Origin: VRUE01 sp963703335
GTDB lineage: Bacteria; Actinomycetota; Thermoleophilia; Solirubrobacterales; 70-9
Assembly: GCA_963703335.1 (NCBI GenBank)
Contig: OY969812.1
Span: 186,001-250,000, forward strand
Reading direction: 5' to 3'
DNA: 64,000 bases
Part shown: positions 52,308 through 60,050 of the stretch, one piece after another
Position numbering within the stretch: position 1 is the first letter of the stretch
Layout of the letters: each line of letters starts with the position of its first letter
Program-made: the position numbers and the translations under genes
The notes under the pieces: generated by a model
Database searches by the model: none
What the model saw: only the letters and a program-made list of their open reading frames with translations
What the model was told of the DNA's origin: nothing

Positions 52308-54305
52308 CTACGCCCCGGTCCTCATACCATCGAGATCCCGACGCAGCTCCTTCAGCTCGTCCCGCAAGCGAGCCGCCTCCTCGAAGCGCAGGTCATCGGC
52401 GGCTGCCAACATCTCCTCCTCGAGCGAGACGATCGTGCGCTCCAGCTCGGCTGGGTCGGCGAATTCCCCGGCCGGCTTGCCGCGGCGCTTGCGCGGCGCC
52501 CGGTCCTCCATCGCGAGGAACTCGCTCATCTCCGAGATCCCCTTGCGCACCGTCTCCGGGGTGATCCCGTGCTCGGCGTTGTAGGCGAGCTGGATCGCGC
52601 GGCGGCGGTCCGTCTCGCGCATTGCCGCCCGCATCGCGTCGGTCTCCTTGTCGGCGTACATCAGCACCCGGCCGTTGACGTTGCGAGCCGCCCGGCCGAT
52701 CGTCTGCACGAGGCTGGTCTCCCCGCGCAGGAAGCCCTCCTTGTCGGCATCGAGGATTGCCACCAGCGAGACCTCGGGCAGGTCGAGCCCCTCGCGCAGC
52801 AGGTTGACTCCGACCAGGACGTCGTACTCGCCGAGCCTCAGGTCGCGGATGATGTGGATCCGCTCGAGGGTGTCGATCTCGGAGTGCAGATAGCGGACCT
52901 TGACCCCGTACTCGAGTAGGTAGTTGGTCAAATCCTCGGCCATCTTCTTGGTCAAGGTCGTGACCAAGACGCGCTCTTTTGCCTCGGCGATCCCCTTGAT
53001 CTCGTTCATCAGGTCGTCGATCTGGTTGCGCGTCTCACGCACCTCGATCTCGGGATCGACGATCCCGGTCGGGCGCACGATCTGCTCGACGATCCGCGAC
53101 GACTCGGCCCGCTCGAACGGCCCCGGCGTCGCCGAGACCATCACCAGCCGCGGCACCCGTTCGAGGAACTCATCGAACTTGAGCGGCCGGTTGTCGATTG
53201 CCGAGGGCAAGCGAAAACCGTAGTCGATCAACGTCTGCTTACGCGATCGATCCCCCTCGTACATGCCGCCGATCTGCGGGATCGTTTGGTGCGACTCGTC
53301 GACGAAGACGACGAAGTCGTCGGGGAAGTAGTCGATCAGCGTGTGTGGCGGGCTGCCCTCGGGCCGCCCATCGAGGATGCGCGAGTAGTTCTCGATCCCC
53401 GAGGTGAAGCCGATCTCTTTCAGCATCTCGATGTCGTAGGCGGTGCGCTGGCGCAGGCGGTGCGCCTCGAGCTGCTTGCCCTCGGCCTCCAATTCGGCCG
53501 TGCGGCTGTGGAGTTCGGTGCGAATTTCCTCGACCGCCCGCTCCAGCGTCTCGTCCCTGGTCACGTAGTGAGAAGCGGGCCAGACCGAGACGTGGTCGAT
53601 CGTGTCGAGGATCTCGCCGGTGAGAGGGTCGAAGTGCTGGATCCCCTCGATCTCGTCGCCGAAGAGGGCGATCCGGTAGGCCGACTCGGCGTAGGAGGGC
53701 ATGATCTCCAGCACCTCGCCGCGCACCCGGAAGGCACCGCGGCCGAGCACCGAGTCGTTGCGCTGGTACTGCATCTTGACCAGCTTGCGCAGCACCTCGT
53801 CGCGGTCGATCTCCTCGCCGACTTTGAAGAGCTGCATTTTTTCGTTGTAGACCTGCGGCGAGCCGATCCCGTAGATGCAGGAGACCGAGGCGACGATGAT
53901 CACGTCGCGACGGGCGAACAGCGCCGCGGTGGCGGCGTGGCGCAGACGGTCGATCTCGTCGTTGATCGAGGAGTCCTTCTCGATGTAGAGGTCCTGGGCC
54001 GGGACGTAGGCCTCGGGCTGGTAATAGTCGTAGTAGGAGACGAAGTACTCGACTTGGTTGTCCGGGAAGAACTCGCGGAACTCGTTGCAGAGCTGTGCCG
54101 CCAGCGTCTTGTTGTGGGCGATCACCAGCGAGGGCCGCTGCACGGCGGCGATCGTCGCCGCCATCGTGAAGGTCTTGCCCGTGCCGGTGGCGCCGAGCAG
54201 CGTCTGGAAGCGCTCCCCCTCCCCTAGCCCCTCGGCAAGCCCGGCAATCGCCTTCGGCTGGTCCGCGGTCGGCGTGTAGGCCGGGTTGAGCTCGAACTCG
54301 GGCAC
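52308..54305 (-). CDS. uvrB: Excinuclease ABC subunit UvrB
   Basis: Helicase-like repair protein that receives damage from UvrA. 665 residues from GTG 54305 (PEFELNPAYTPTADQPKAIA); GTG 54332 is an alternative. Walker A is LLGATGTGKTFTMAAT, and the beta-hairpin YYDYYQPEAYVPAQDLYIEK is intact. DEXH-type VFVDESHQTIPQIGGMY, QTIGRAARNVNGRVLMYADK (motif VI) and the C-terminal UVR domain (LEEEMLAAADDLRFEEAARL) follow. Confidence 0.98.
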   Translation of the reverse strand: MPEFELNPAYTPTADQPKAIAGLAEGLGEGERFQTLLGATGTGKTFTMAATIAAVQRPSLVIAHNKTLAAQLCNEFREFFPDNQVEYFVSYYDYYQPEAYVPAQDLYIEKDSSINDEIDRLRHAATAALFARRDVIIVASVSCIYGIGSPQVYNEKMQLFKVGEEIDRDEVLRKLVKMQYQRNDSVLGRGAFRVRGEVLEIMPSYAESAYRIALFGDEIEGIQHFDPLTGEILDTIDHVSVWPASHYVTRDETLERAVEEIRTELHSRTAELEAEGKQLEAHRLRQRTAYDIEMLKEIGFTSGIENYSRILDGRPEGSPPHTLIDYFPDDFVVFVDESHQTIPQIGGMYEGDRSRKQTLIDYGFRLPSAIDNRPLKFDEFLERVPRLVMVSATPGPFERAESSRIVEQIVRPTGIVDPEIEVRETRNQIDDLMNEIKGIAEAKERVLVTTLTKKMAEDLTNYLLEYGVKVRYLHSEIDTLERIHIIRDLRLGEYDVLVGVNLLREGLDLPEVSLVAILDADKEGFLRGETSLVQTIGRAARNVNGRVLMYADKETDAMRAAMRETDRRRAIQLAYNAEHGITPETVRKGISEMSEFLAMEDRAPRKRRGKPAGEFADPAELERTIVSLEEEMLAAADDLRFEEAARLRDELKELRRDLDGMRTGA

Positions 54306-54342
54306 GCGCTGACCATAGCGAGCGCAATACACTGCCCCGCCG

Positions 54343-54711
54343 ATGACGCGCTCACAAAAGGCCCTCGCCAGTTTCTTCGCCTTCGCCGGGACGATGCACT
54401 TCGTGATCCCACGCAGCTATGAAGCGATCATGCCGCCCTCGCTGCCTCGGCACCGCGAGGCTGTGGTCGTAAGCGGCCTCGCTGAGATCGCCGGTGGCGC
54501 CGCCGTGTTGGCGCCGTCGACGCGACGCTTCGCCCGTTGGTGGCTGCTGGCCCTGCTCGTAGCGGTCTTCCCCGCCAACGTGCAGATGGCGGTTAACCCG
54601 GAGCAGGTGCAGGGACTCGACCTGAAGCGAATCCCGCGCTGGGCGCTTTGGGCGAGGCTGCCGCTGCAGCCGCTGGCGATGCTCTGGGTCTGGCGCGCGA
54701 CTCGTGATTGA
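54343..54711 (+). CDS. DoxX-like small membrane protein
   Basis: 122 residues with about four hydrophobic segments. It has the DoxX-type start ALASFFAFAGTMHFVIPRSY, then VSGLAEIAGGAAVLAP, WWLLALLVAVFPANVQMAVN and a terminal LPLQPLAMLWVWRA. Relatives associate with quinone or thiosulfate metabolism in some bacteria, which cannot be asserted here. It starts 10-38 bases from the divergent uvrB start. Confidence 0.8.
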   Translation: MTRSQKALASFFAFAGTMHFVIPRSYEAIMPPSLPRHREAVVVSGLAEIAGGAAVLAPSTRRFARWWLLALLVAVFPANVQMAVNPEQVQGLDLKRIPRWALWARLPLQPLAMLWVWRATRD

Positions 54712-54792
54712 TTCGTGTGCATAAACGTGCGATTTTGTCTGTGAATGTTTTGGCTGTAGCGCTTCTGTCTTCGCAGACAGAGAATCGCCCGA

Positions 54793-55041
54793 ATGAAACC
54801 ACGCGAGCGTTTCGCAATTAATCTGCGCAAAGCGCGCAAAAAGAAGGGAATTTCGCAGGAGGAGCTGGGCTTCCGCTGCGATCTGCACCGCACCGAGATC
54901 TCGCTGCTCGAGCGCGGCGGCCGCGAGCCTCGCCTCGGCACGATCGTCAAGCTCGCGGGCTCGCTCGACACCAGCCCGGAACAGCTCTGCGAAGGGGTCA
55001 CTTGGCTCCCGCAGAAGGGCAAGTTCCAGATCAAGAAGTAG
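54793..55041 (+). CDS. XRE-family helix-turn-helix regulator
   Basis: 82 residues, essentially one Cro/C1-type domain: RFAINLRKARKKKGISQEEL, then RCDLHRTEISLLERGGREPR, then TIVKLAGSLDTSPEQLCEG. There is no sensor domain. The leader contains the hairpin TCTGTC-TTCGCA-GACAGA (about 54766-54783) just before the ATG. Element C1 begins five bases past the stop. No adjacent toxin or target gene is evident. Confidence 0.9.
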   Translation: MKPRERFAINLRKARKKKGISQEELGFRCDLHRTEISLLERGGREPRLGTIVKLAGSLDTSPEQLCEGVTWLPQKGKFQIKK

Positions 55042-55046
55042 GGGCC

Positions 55047-55161
55047 GGGCGGGTCCCCGGCAGGGGTTCCACTTAACTTTTTCGGTGGGTCGGCTGGGGC
55101 CGTCCGAGATTCGCCTGCCGAAAAAGTGCAAGACGTTTCACCCCTGCCGGGGACCCCGCCC
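55047..55161. repeat. Long palindromic element, family C copy 1
   Basis: 115 bp. The left arm GGGCGGGTCCCCGGCAGGGG pairs with the right arm (one extra C). The 72-base centre (55068-55139) contains CTTTTTCGG...CCGAAAAAG and differs from copy 2 (58276-58389) at only about four positions, while the outer arms differ strongly. It lies between convergent genes, right after the XRE stop. Confidence 0.9.
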
Positions 55162-55175
55162 TTAGGCGAGAGCTT

Positions 55176-55700
55176 TTAGGGCAGGAGCTGTTCTAGGAAA
55201 CCCTGGGCGGGGCCGAGGAAGCCTTGCACTTCGTTGATTAGGTCTTCAGCGTTGTTGATCAGTTCGATTGCCTGGTCGAGCGGGATGCTCTTTACGGTTT
55301 CGCGCAGGGGCGCGGCAAGTAGGGGGTTGAGTGCCCCCGACTCTTCGGCATCCTTGACCGCTCGCAGCAGGCCGGCCCGCACGGCCCTTGCCAGCTGGGC
55401 ATCCGTGATGTCATATCGATCGGTGAAGCGTTCGCGGGACTCCGGTGTCGCCAGCGCTCGCGCCAGCGACTCCCGGCTGACACCAAGTTGACAGGCAGCG
55501 CCGTCGAGGGCCGAGAGAGTGAACTGCTCGGCGATCTGCTGCAGCCCTTCCGGATTGCGCCAGGCGCGGTGCTTACACGGATCCTGGGTCTTCTCCGGGG
55601 TGTAGGACGAGCCCCCCGCCGCAAGGTAGATGCCGACCAGCGCGACAGCCGCGACGATCGCCGAGCCGACCAGCGCGAAGCTGCGTGAATCCCCGTTCAC
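55176..55700 (-). CDS. Hypothetical single-pass membrane/exported protein
   Basis: 174 residues. A hydrophobic segment at about residues 9-27 (ALVGSAIVAAVALVGIYLAA) could be an anchor or uncleaved signal. The rest is soluble, helical and mildly acidic, with a Cys pair (DPCKHRAW, GAACQLGVS). The middle, LGVSRESLARALATPESRER, resembles helix-turn-helix spacing but sits outside the membrane on this topology. I do not recognise a family. It is followed by the MFS gene upstream in the same direction. Confidence 0.7.
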   Translation of the reverse strand: MNGDSRSFALVGSAIVAAVALVGIYLAAGGSSYTPEKTQDPCKHRAWRNPEGLQQIAEQFTLSALDGAACQLGVSRESLARALATPESRERFTDRYDITDAQLARAVRAGLLRAVKDAEESGALNPLLAAPLRETVKSIPLDQAIELINNAEDLINEVQGFLGPAQGFLEQLLP

Positions 55701-55722
55701 GCGCTCTCCCCTCCAGGCGGAG

Positions 55723-57096
55723 TCACAGCTCCACCCTCCGCGCCAGCGCGATCGGAATCAGCGAGAGCAGGCCGATCAGGGCAGCGAGGCCGAACGAGGG
55801 GCTGAAGGCGTGCGTGGCGCCGCGGTTCAGTTGCTCCTGAAGTTCATCGCGCAGCTGCACTACTTCTTCGCGCTCGCCGGGATCGTCCGGAAGCGGCTCG
55901 AAGGCCGGTCCGATCGTCGGCACTTTGCCCTTCTCTTCCTCGAGGCGAGCCTCGACCCGCTGGGCGAGCTCGATCTTCAGCAACGGCTGCACTTGCGAAT
56001 CGAGGATCACCGCGGTGCCGGCGTCGATCGCGTCGCGGCGCTGCTCGGCGATGTCGTGGGTGAAGATTGGCGTCACCGCGAGCAGGCCGATGACGACGCC
56101 GGCGTGCCGCGCCGAGATCGTCCAACCGCCGTGGATCGCCTGCGGCGCCCGCCCCTCCAGCGCGGTCTCGGTCAGCGCCGAGAGAACCAGGGCCAGGCCG
56201 ATCCCGATCATCACCTGCGGCGGCAGGGTCAGCGCCACCTCCGCCTTCGGCAACAGCGCCAGGCCGCCGAGGCCGCCGGAAACGAGAATCGCGCCGGCGG
56301 CGGCGCGCGCGCGGGCGCTCGGTACCAGCCGGTCGAGGCGGCTGCCGAGCAAGGCCGAGAGCGGCATCACGCTGACCACGATCGCGGCGCCGATCGGGCT
56401 CAAGCGCCAGCCCTCGATCAGCAGCAGGACGAGCAGGAAAAGGGCGCCGGCAATCGCCGCCGAGACCAGCGCCAGCGCCAGGTTGGCGAGCAGGTGCGGG
56501 CGGCCCGTCTGGCGCAGCTCGGCGGAGAGCACGCCGGTAGCTGCCTCGTGCTTGGCCACGGCGAGGATCGGCACCGCCGCGAGGAGCGCGAGCGGTACCT
56601 GAATCAGGAAGATCGACTGCCAGGAGACCAGCTCGGTGAGCAGGCCGCCCACCGCCGGACCCAGGGCCGCCCCGGTCGCTCCCGCCATCGCCCAGAGCGC
56701 CGCCGCTCGGCGCTCAGAGCCAACCGTAGCCGGCATCAACTCGAGCACCGCGGTCACCGCCGCCGCCCCGCCGAGGGCCTGCACGCAGCGCGCCGCGATC
56801 AGCGTGCTGAGCTGGTCCGAGAGGGCACAAGCGAGGCTGGCCCCTGCAAACACGGCCAGGCCGACTGCGGCGGCGCGTCCGGGACCGACCCGCCGTGCCA
56901 GCAGCGCCGCCGGCACGGCGGTCAGCGCCATCACCAGATTGAAGGAGACGAGCACCCAGGTGACGCCGGCGACGCTGGTGTCCAGCTCCCGGTAGATCTG
57001 CGGCAGCGCCAGGACGACGATCGAGGAATCGGCCAGGACGAGGCCGACGGCGAGCGCCAGGGCGGCGATGCGTGGTCTGGGGGCCTCTGGGTTCAG
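55723..57096 (-). CDS. MFS transporter, DHA2-like (14-TM type)
   Basis: 457 residues if started at CTG 57096, which overlaps the upstream transglycosylase stop as CTGA, with GGGAG nine bases before it. The listed upstream frame to GTG 57216 would read through that gene's end and is non-homologous. Family sequence: LADSSIVVLALPQIYRELDT, then AALLARRVGPGRAAAVGLAV, then AARCVQALGGAAAVTAVLEL and GATGAALGPAVGGLLTELVS (antiporter motif C). Ten or more membrane helices are followed by a soluble loop with charged Glu/Arg (VEARLEEEKGKVPTIGPAFE) and a last helix. It is probably drug or metabolite export; the substrate is unknown. Confidence 0.88.
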   Translation of the reverse strand: MNPEAPRPRIAALALAVGLVLADSSIVVLALPQIYRELDTSVAGVTWVLVSFNLVMALTAVPAALLARRVGPGRAAAVGLAVFAGASLACALSDQLSTLIAARCVQALGGAAAVTAVLELMPATVGSERRAAALWAMAGATGAALGPAVGGLLTELVSWQSIFLIQVPLALLAAVPILAVAKHEAATGVLSAELRQTGRPHLLANLALALVSAAIAGALFLLVLLLIEGWRLSPIGAAIVVSVMPLSALLGSRLDRLVPSARARAAAGAILVSGGLGGLALLPKAEVALTLPPQVMIGIGLALVLSALTETALEGRAPQAIHGGWTISARHAGVVIGLLAVTPIFTHDIAEQRRDAIDAGTAVILDSQVQPLLKIELAQRVEARLEEEKGKVPTIGPAFEPLPDDPGEREEVVQLRDELQEQLNRGATHAFSPSFGLAALIGLLSLIPIALARRVEL

Positions 57097-57692
57097 TAGC
57101 CCAGCTCCCGCGGGTACTCGTCGTGGTAGGCGCGTTGCTTTTCGAGGACCTCTTCGACGTAGGCGCGCGTTTCGGGGAACGGAATCCCCTCGACGCTCAG
57201 GGAGCTGCCACCCCACTCGTCGGCGTTGCCGGGACCCGCGTTGTAGGCGGCAAGGGCAGCGACCACATCGCCGTCGTAGCGGTCGAGCAGTTCGCGCAGG
57301 AGAAAAGTGCCGTAGCGGATGTTGATTTCGGGGTCGCCGAGGTCCTTGAGCTTGAAGGTGGTACCGCCGCTGTGGCGCTCGATTTCGTTGGCCGCGCCGG
57401 GCGTGATCTGCATCAGGCCACGCGCGCCGGCGCTCGAGGTGCGATCGCTGAACTTCGACTCCGAGTAGATCACCGCGGCGATCAGCGCCGCGTCGACGTC
57501 CTTTTCGCGCGACTGCTCCCGAATCACGTCCTCGTGGCGCAGGGGCAACGTCAACTCCTGAATCGCCCGATCGACTGTCCCCACCACTCCCAGCAGCACG
57601 CCGGCGACGATACCGGCGGCGACCACGGCGACGCCAATCAAGAGGCGGCGCCTTCTCCGTTCCCTAACCGGGCGGTTTCGCGCCGCGCTCAT
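57093..57692 (-). CDS. Membrane-anchored lytic transglycosylase (SLT domain)
   Basis: 199 residues. A basic N-terminus and one membrane anchor at residues 18-42 (LLIGVAVVAAGIVAGVLLGV) precede the SLT fold. The catalytic Glu is in IYSESKFSDRTSSAGARGLM, followed by QITPGAANEI, NIRYGTFLLRELLDRY and ALAAYNAGPGNADEW. It cleaves peptidoglycan glycan strands outside the membrane. The start overlaps the coaE stop by four bases (ATGA). Confidence 0.95.
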   Translation of the reverse strand: MSAARNRPVRERRRRRLLIGVAVVAAGIVAGVLLGVVGTVDRAIQELTLPLRHEDVIREQSREKDVDAALIAAVIYSESKFSDRTSSAGARGLMQITPGAANEIERHSGGTTFKLKDLGDPEINIRYGTFLLRELLDRYDGDVVAALAAYNAGPGNADEWGGSSLSVEGIPFPETRAYVEEVLEKQRAYHDEYPRELGY

Positions 57693-58267
57693 CCCCTCAG
57701 CTTCGCGATGAGGGCGGACAGGCGCTGCTCAAGATCCGTGAGCGTGCCGTCGTTCTCGATCACGTGCTCGGCGCGGGCGGCCTTCTCGTCCTGGGCCAAC
57801 TGGCGCGCCTCGCGCTCCCCGACCAAAGCGTGCCCCCGCGCCTCGGCGCGCGCGCGACGCACGTCGTCGGAGGTGACGACGGCGACTGTGGTGTCGAAGA
57901 CGGGCTCCATCTCGGACTCGAAGAGCAGCGGCACCTCGACCACGGCGACCTCGACGTTCTCGTCCAGCGAAGCGAGCCAGCTGCCGATCCGTTCGCCCAC
58001 CAGGGGGTGGATCTGCGCCTCCAGCCACTTCAACTGCTCTGGATCGGCAAACACAATCTCGCCGATCTTGGTGCGGTCAATCCGCCCCGCCGGCGCAATC
58101 TCGGCTCCCCAGCGCTCGGTCAGCCTGCCCAGCAGCGGCTCCGAGTCGAGCAGCTCATGCACAACCGCATCGCTAGAGATAGTTGCCGCCCCAAGCCGCT
58201 CGAAGGCAGCGAGAGACTCTGACTTCCCAGCCGCGATGCCGCCGGTCAGGCCGATGGTCAGCGGCAT
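57689..58267 (-). CDS. coaE: Dephospho-CoA kinase
   Basis: Last step of CoA synthesis. 192 residues. The P-loop is GLTGGIAAGKSESLAAFERL at residues 5-24. ISSDAVVHELL and VVVEVPLLFESEMEPVFD are family landmarks, as is the lid RRARAEARGHALVGEREARQ. It lies downstream of rpsA, a conserved actinobacterial neighbour, separated from it by palindrome C2. Confidence 0.97.
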   Translation of the reverse strand: MPLTIGLTGGIAAGKSESLAAFERLGAATISSDAVVHELLDSEPLLGRLTERWGAEIAPAGRIDRTKIGEIVFADPEQLKWLEAQIHPLVGERIGSWLASLDENVEVAVVEVPLLFESEMEPVFDTTVAVVTSDDVRRARAEARGHALVGEREARQLAQDEKAARAEHVIENDGTLTDLEQRLSALIAKLRG

Positions 58268-58275
58268 GGTTGCTC

Positions 58276-58389
58276 AGGCCCTATCCCGGTAGGGGTTCCA
58301 CTTAACTTTTTCGGTGGGTCGGCTGGGGCCGTCCGAGGCTCGCGTGCCGAAAAAGTGCAAGACGTTCCACCCCTACCGGGATAGGGCCT
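58276..58389. repeat. Long palindromic element, family C copy 2
   Basis: 114 bp. Perfect 21-bp arms, AGGCCCTATCCCGGTAGGGG plus T and the complement (58369-58389), enclose a 72-base centre (58297-58368) almost identical to that of copy 1. The outermost base is the first base of the rpsA stop codon. Confidence 0.92.
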
Positions 58390-60014
58390 CAGGACTCAGA
58401 AGCTTCTTCAGCAGACGACTCGGACTCGCCGGACTCGCCGGCTGCCTCGTCTGTGTCATCAGGCGAATCCGGTCGCTCCTGCACCGATTCCCCCTCCTGC
58501 TCAGCCTCTTCAGCCTCCTCCGGCGTCTCAGCCGCAGGAGCCTCAGCCTCAGCAACAGGCTCCTCATCTGGAGCCTCCTCAGGGGCAGGAGCCTCCTCAG
58601 CTACCGGCTCCTCAGCAGGTGCCTCCTCCGCAGCGGGCTCCTCAACCTCAGCAGCCGGGGCCTCCTCGGCGAGCTCAACCTCGGCAGCGGGCTCGTCGGC
58701 CGTGTCCTCAGACGCCTCGTCCGCGGGTGGCGTGGCGGTGGGCTCCTCGCCCGCAGCTTGCGAGGACGAGGAGTCCTCTGCCACGACAGGACCCGCGGCC
58801 TCGGCATCTGAGCCCTCAGCCGAACCCTCCGAAGCCTCCTGAATCTGCGCGCCGAGATCGCCCATAGGCATCTTCTGCTCCTCAACCTGCTTGATGCTGA
58901 GCGAAAGCCGCCTGCGCTCCTCGTCGATCTCAAGAATCTTGACGTCGAGCGCCGCGCCGGGCTCGACAACCTCACTGGGGCTCTCGACATGATGGTCGGC
59001 GAGCTCGGAGATATGGACTAGGCCCTCGACACCGGGCAGGATCTCGACAAATGCGCCGAAGGCGACGACCTTGGTCACCGTGCCGCCGAGCACGTCGCCG
59101 GGCCGGTGGGTGCTGATCACGCGCTGCCAGGGGTCCTCCTGGGTCTGCTTGAGACCAAGCGAGATGCGCTGGCGGTCGCGGTCGATGTCGAGCACCTTGA
59201 TCCGCACGGTGTCGCCGATCGCCACCACCTCTGAGGGGTGATTGACGTGGCTCCAGGAAAGCTCGGAGATATGGATCAGGCCGTCGATGCCGTCGAGGTC
59301 AACGAAGGCGCCGAAGTCGACGATGTTGGAGATCTTGCCTTCGACCACCTGGCCGGGCTCGAGGCGGCCGAGGATCTGCTCGCGCACCTCCTTGCGCTCT
59401 TCCTCGAGCACGGCGCGCCGCGAGAGCACCACGTTGTTGCGGCTGCGGTTGAGCTCGATCACTTTGCACTCGAGCGTCTCGCTCATGAACTCGTCAAGGT
59501 TGTGGACGCGGCGGATGTCGACCAGCGAGGCGGGCAGGAAGCCGCGCACGCCGAGATCGAGGATGAGGCCACCCTTGACCACCTCGATCACGTTGCCCTC
59601 GACCGGTTCGCCGGACTCGGCGGCGGCCTCGATGCGGCGCCAGGCCTTCTCGAAGCGGGCGCGCTTCTTGGAGAGGATCAGGCGGCCGTCGGAGTCTTCC
59701 TTGGTGAGGACGAGAGCGTCGACCTCCTCACCCTGCTCGACCTCGTCTGCCGGGTTGACCGACTTGCGAATCGAGAGCTCGTGCGAGGGGATGACCCCCT
59801 CGGACTTGTAGCCGATGTCGACCAGGACCTCGTCCTTGTCGATGCGCACGACGCGACCCTTGACGACGTCGCCCTCCTCAAAGGAGACCATCGTCGCCGC
59901 GTAGTTCGGTACTACCTTGCCGTCGATTTCAAGCAGCAAGCCGCCCGAGCCCTCAACCGGCGAGCCGGCGGGAGCGTCAGGAGCAGGGGTCAAGGTCGTA
60001 TCGGTCACGGACAC
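58389..60014 (-). CDS. rpsA: 30S ribosomal protein S1 with a long acidic tail
   Basis: 541 residues from GTG 60014 (VSVTDTTLTPAP; GTG 60008 is also possible). There are four S1 domains: VSFEEGDVVKGRVVRIDKDE, GEPVEGNVIEVVKGGLILDL, EPGQVVEGKISNIVDFGAFV and RPGDVLGGTVTKVVAFGAFV. Binds mRNA on the ribosome. The last about 125 residues are nearly all Glu, Ala, Pro, Asp and Ser (AEEPVAEEAPAPEEAP) with no S1 fold. It ends at palindrome C2. The divergent oxidoreductase starts within about 40 bases of it. Confidence 0.97.
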   Translation of the reverse strand: MSVTDTTLTPAPDAPAGSPVEGSGGLLLEIDGKVVPNYAATMVSFEEGDVVKGRVVRIDKDEVLVDIGYKSEGVIPSHELSIRKSVNPADEVEQGEEVDALVLTKEDSDGRLILSKKRARFEKAWRRIEAAAESGEPVEGNVIEVVKGGLILDLGVRGFLPASLVDIRRVHNLDEFMSETLECKVIELNRSRNNVVLSRRAVLEEERKEVREQILGRLEPGQVVEGKISNIVDFGAFVDLDGIDGLIHISELSWSHVNHPSEVVAIGDTVRIKVLDIDRDRQRISLGLKQTQEDPWQRVISTHRPGDVLGGTVTKVVAFGAFVEILPGVEGLVHISELADHHVESPSEVVEPGAALDVKILEIDEERRRLSLSIKQVEEQKMPMGDLGAQIQEASEGSAEGSDAEAAGPVVAEDSSSSQAAGEEPTATPPADEASEDTADEPAAEVELAEEAPAAEVEEPAAEEAPAEEPVAEEAPAPEEAPDEEPVAEAEAPAAETPEEAEEAEQEGESVQERPDSPDDTDEAAGESGESESSAEEASES

Positions 60015-60050
60015 AGCGGCGCATGATTGCAGGTGGATACGCTCTGCGTC

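Noticed and set aside
54766..54783. Small hairpin in the XRE leader considered as an autoregulatory operator or riboswitch
   Set aside because: Only a 6-bp stem; too little to support beyond a leader hairpin.
55630..57099. 489-residue plus-strand frame opposite the MFS gene
   Set aside because: Arg/Gln/Gly-rich shadow with no plausible fold.
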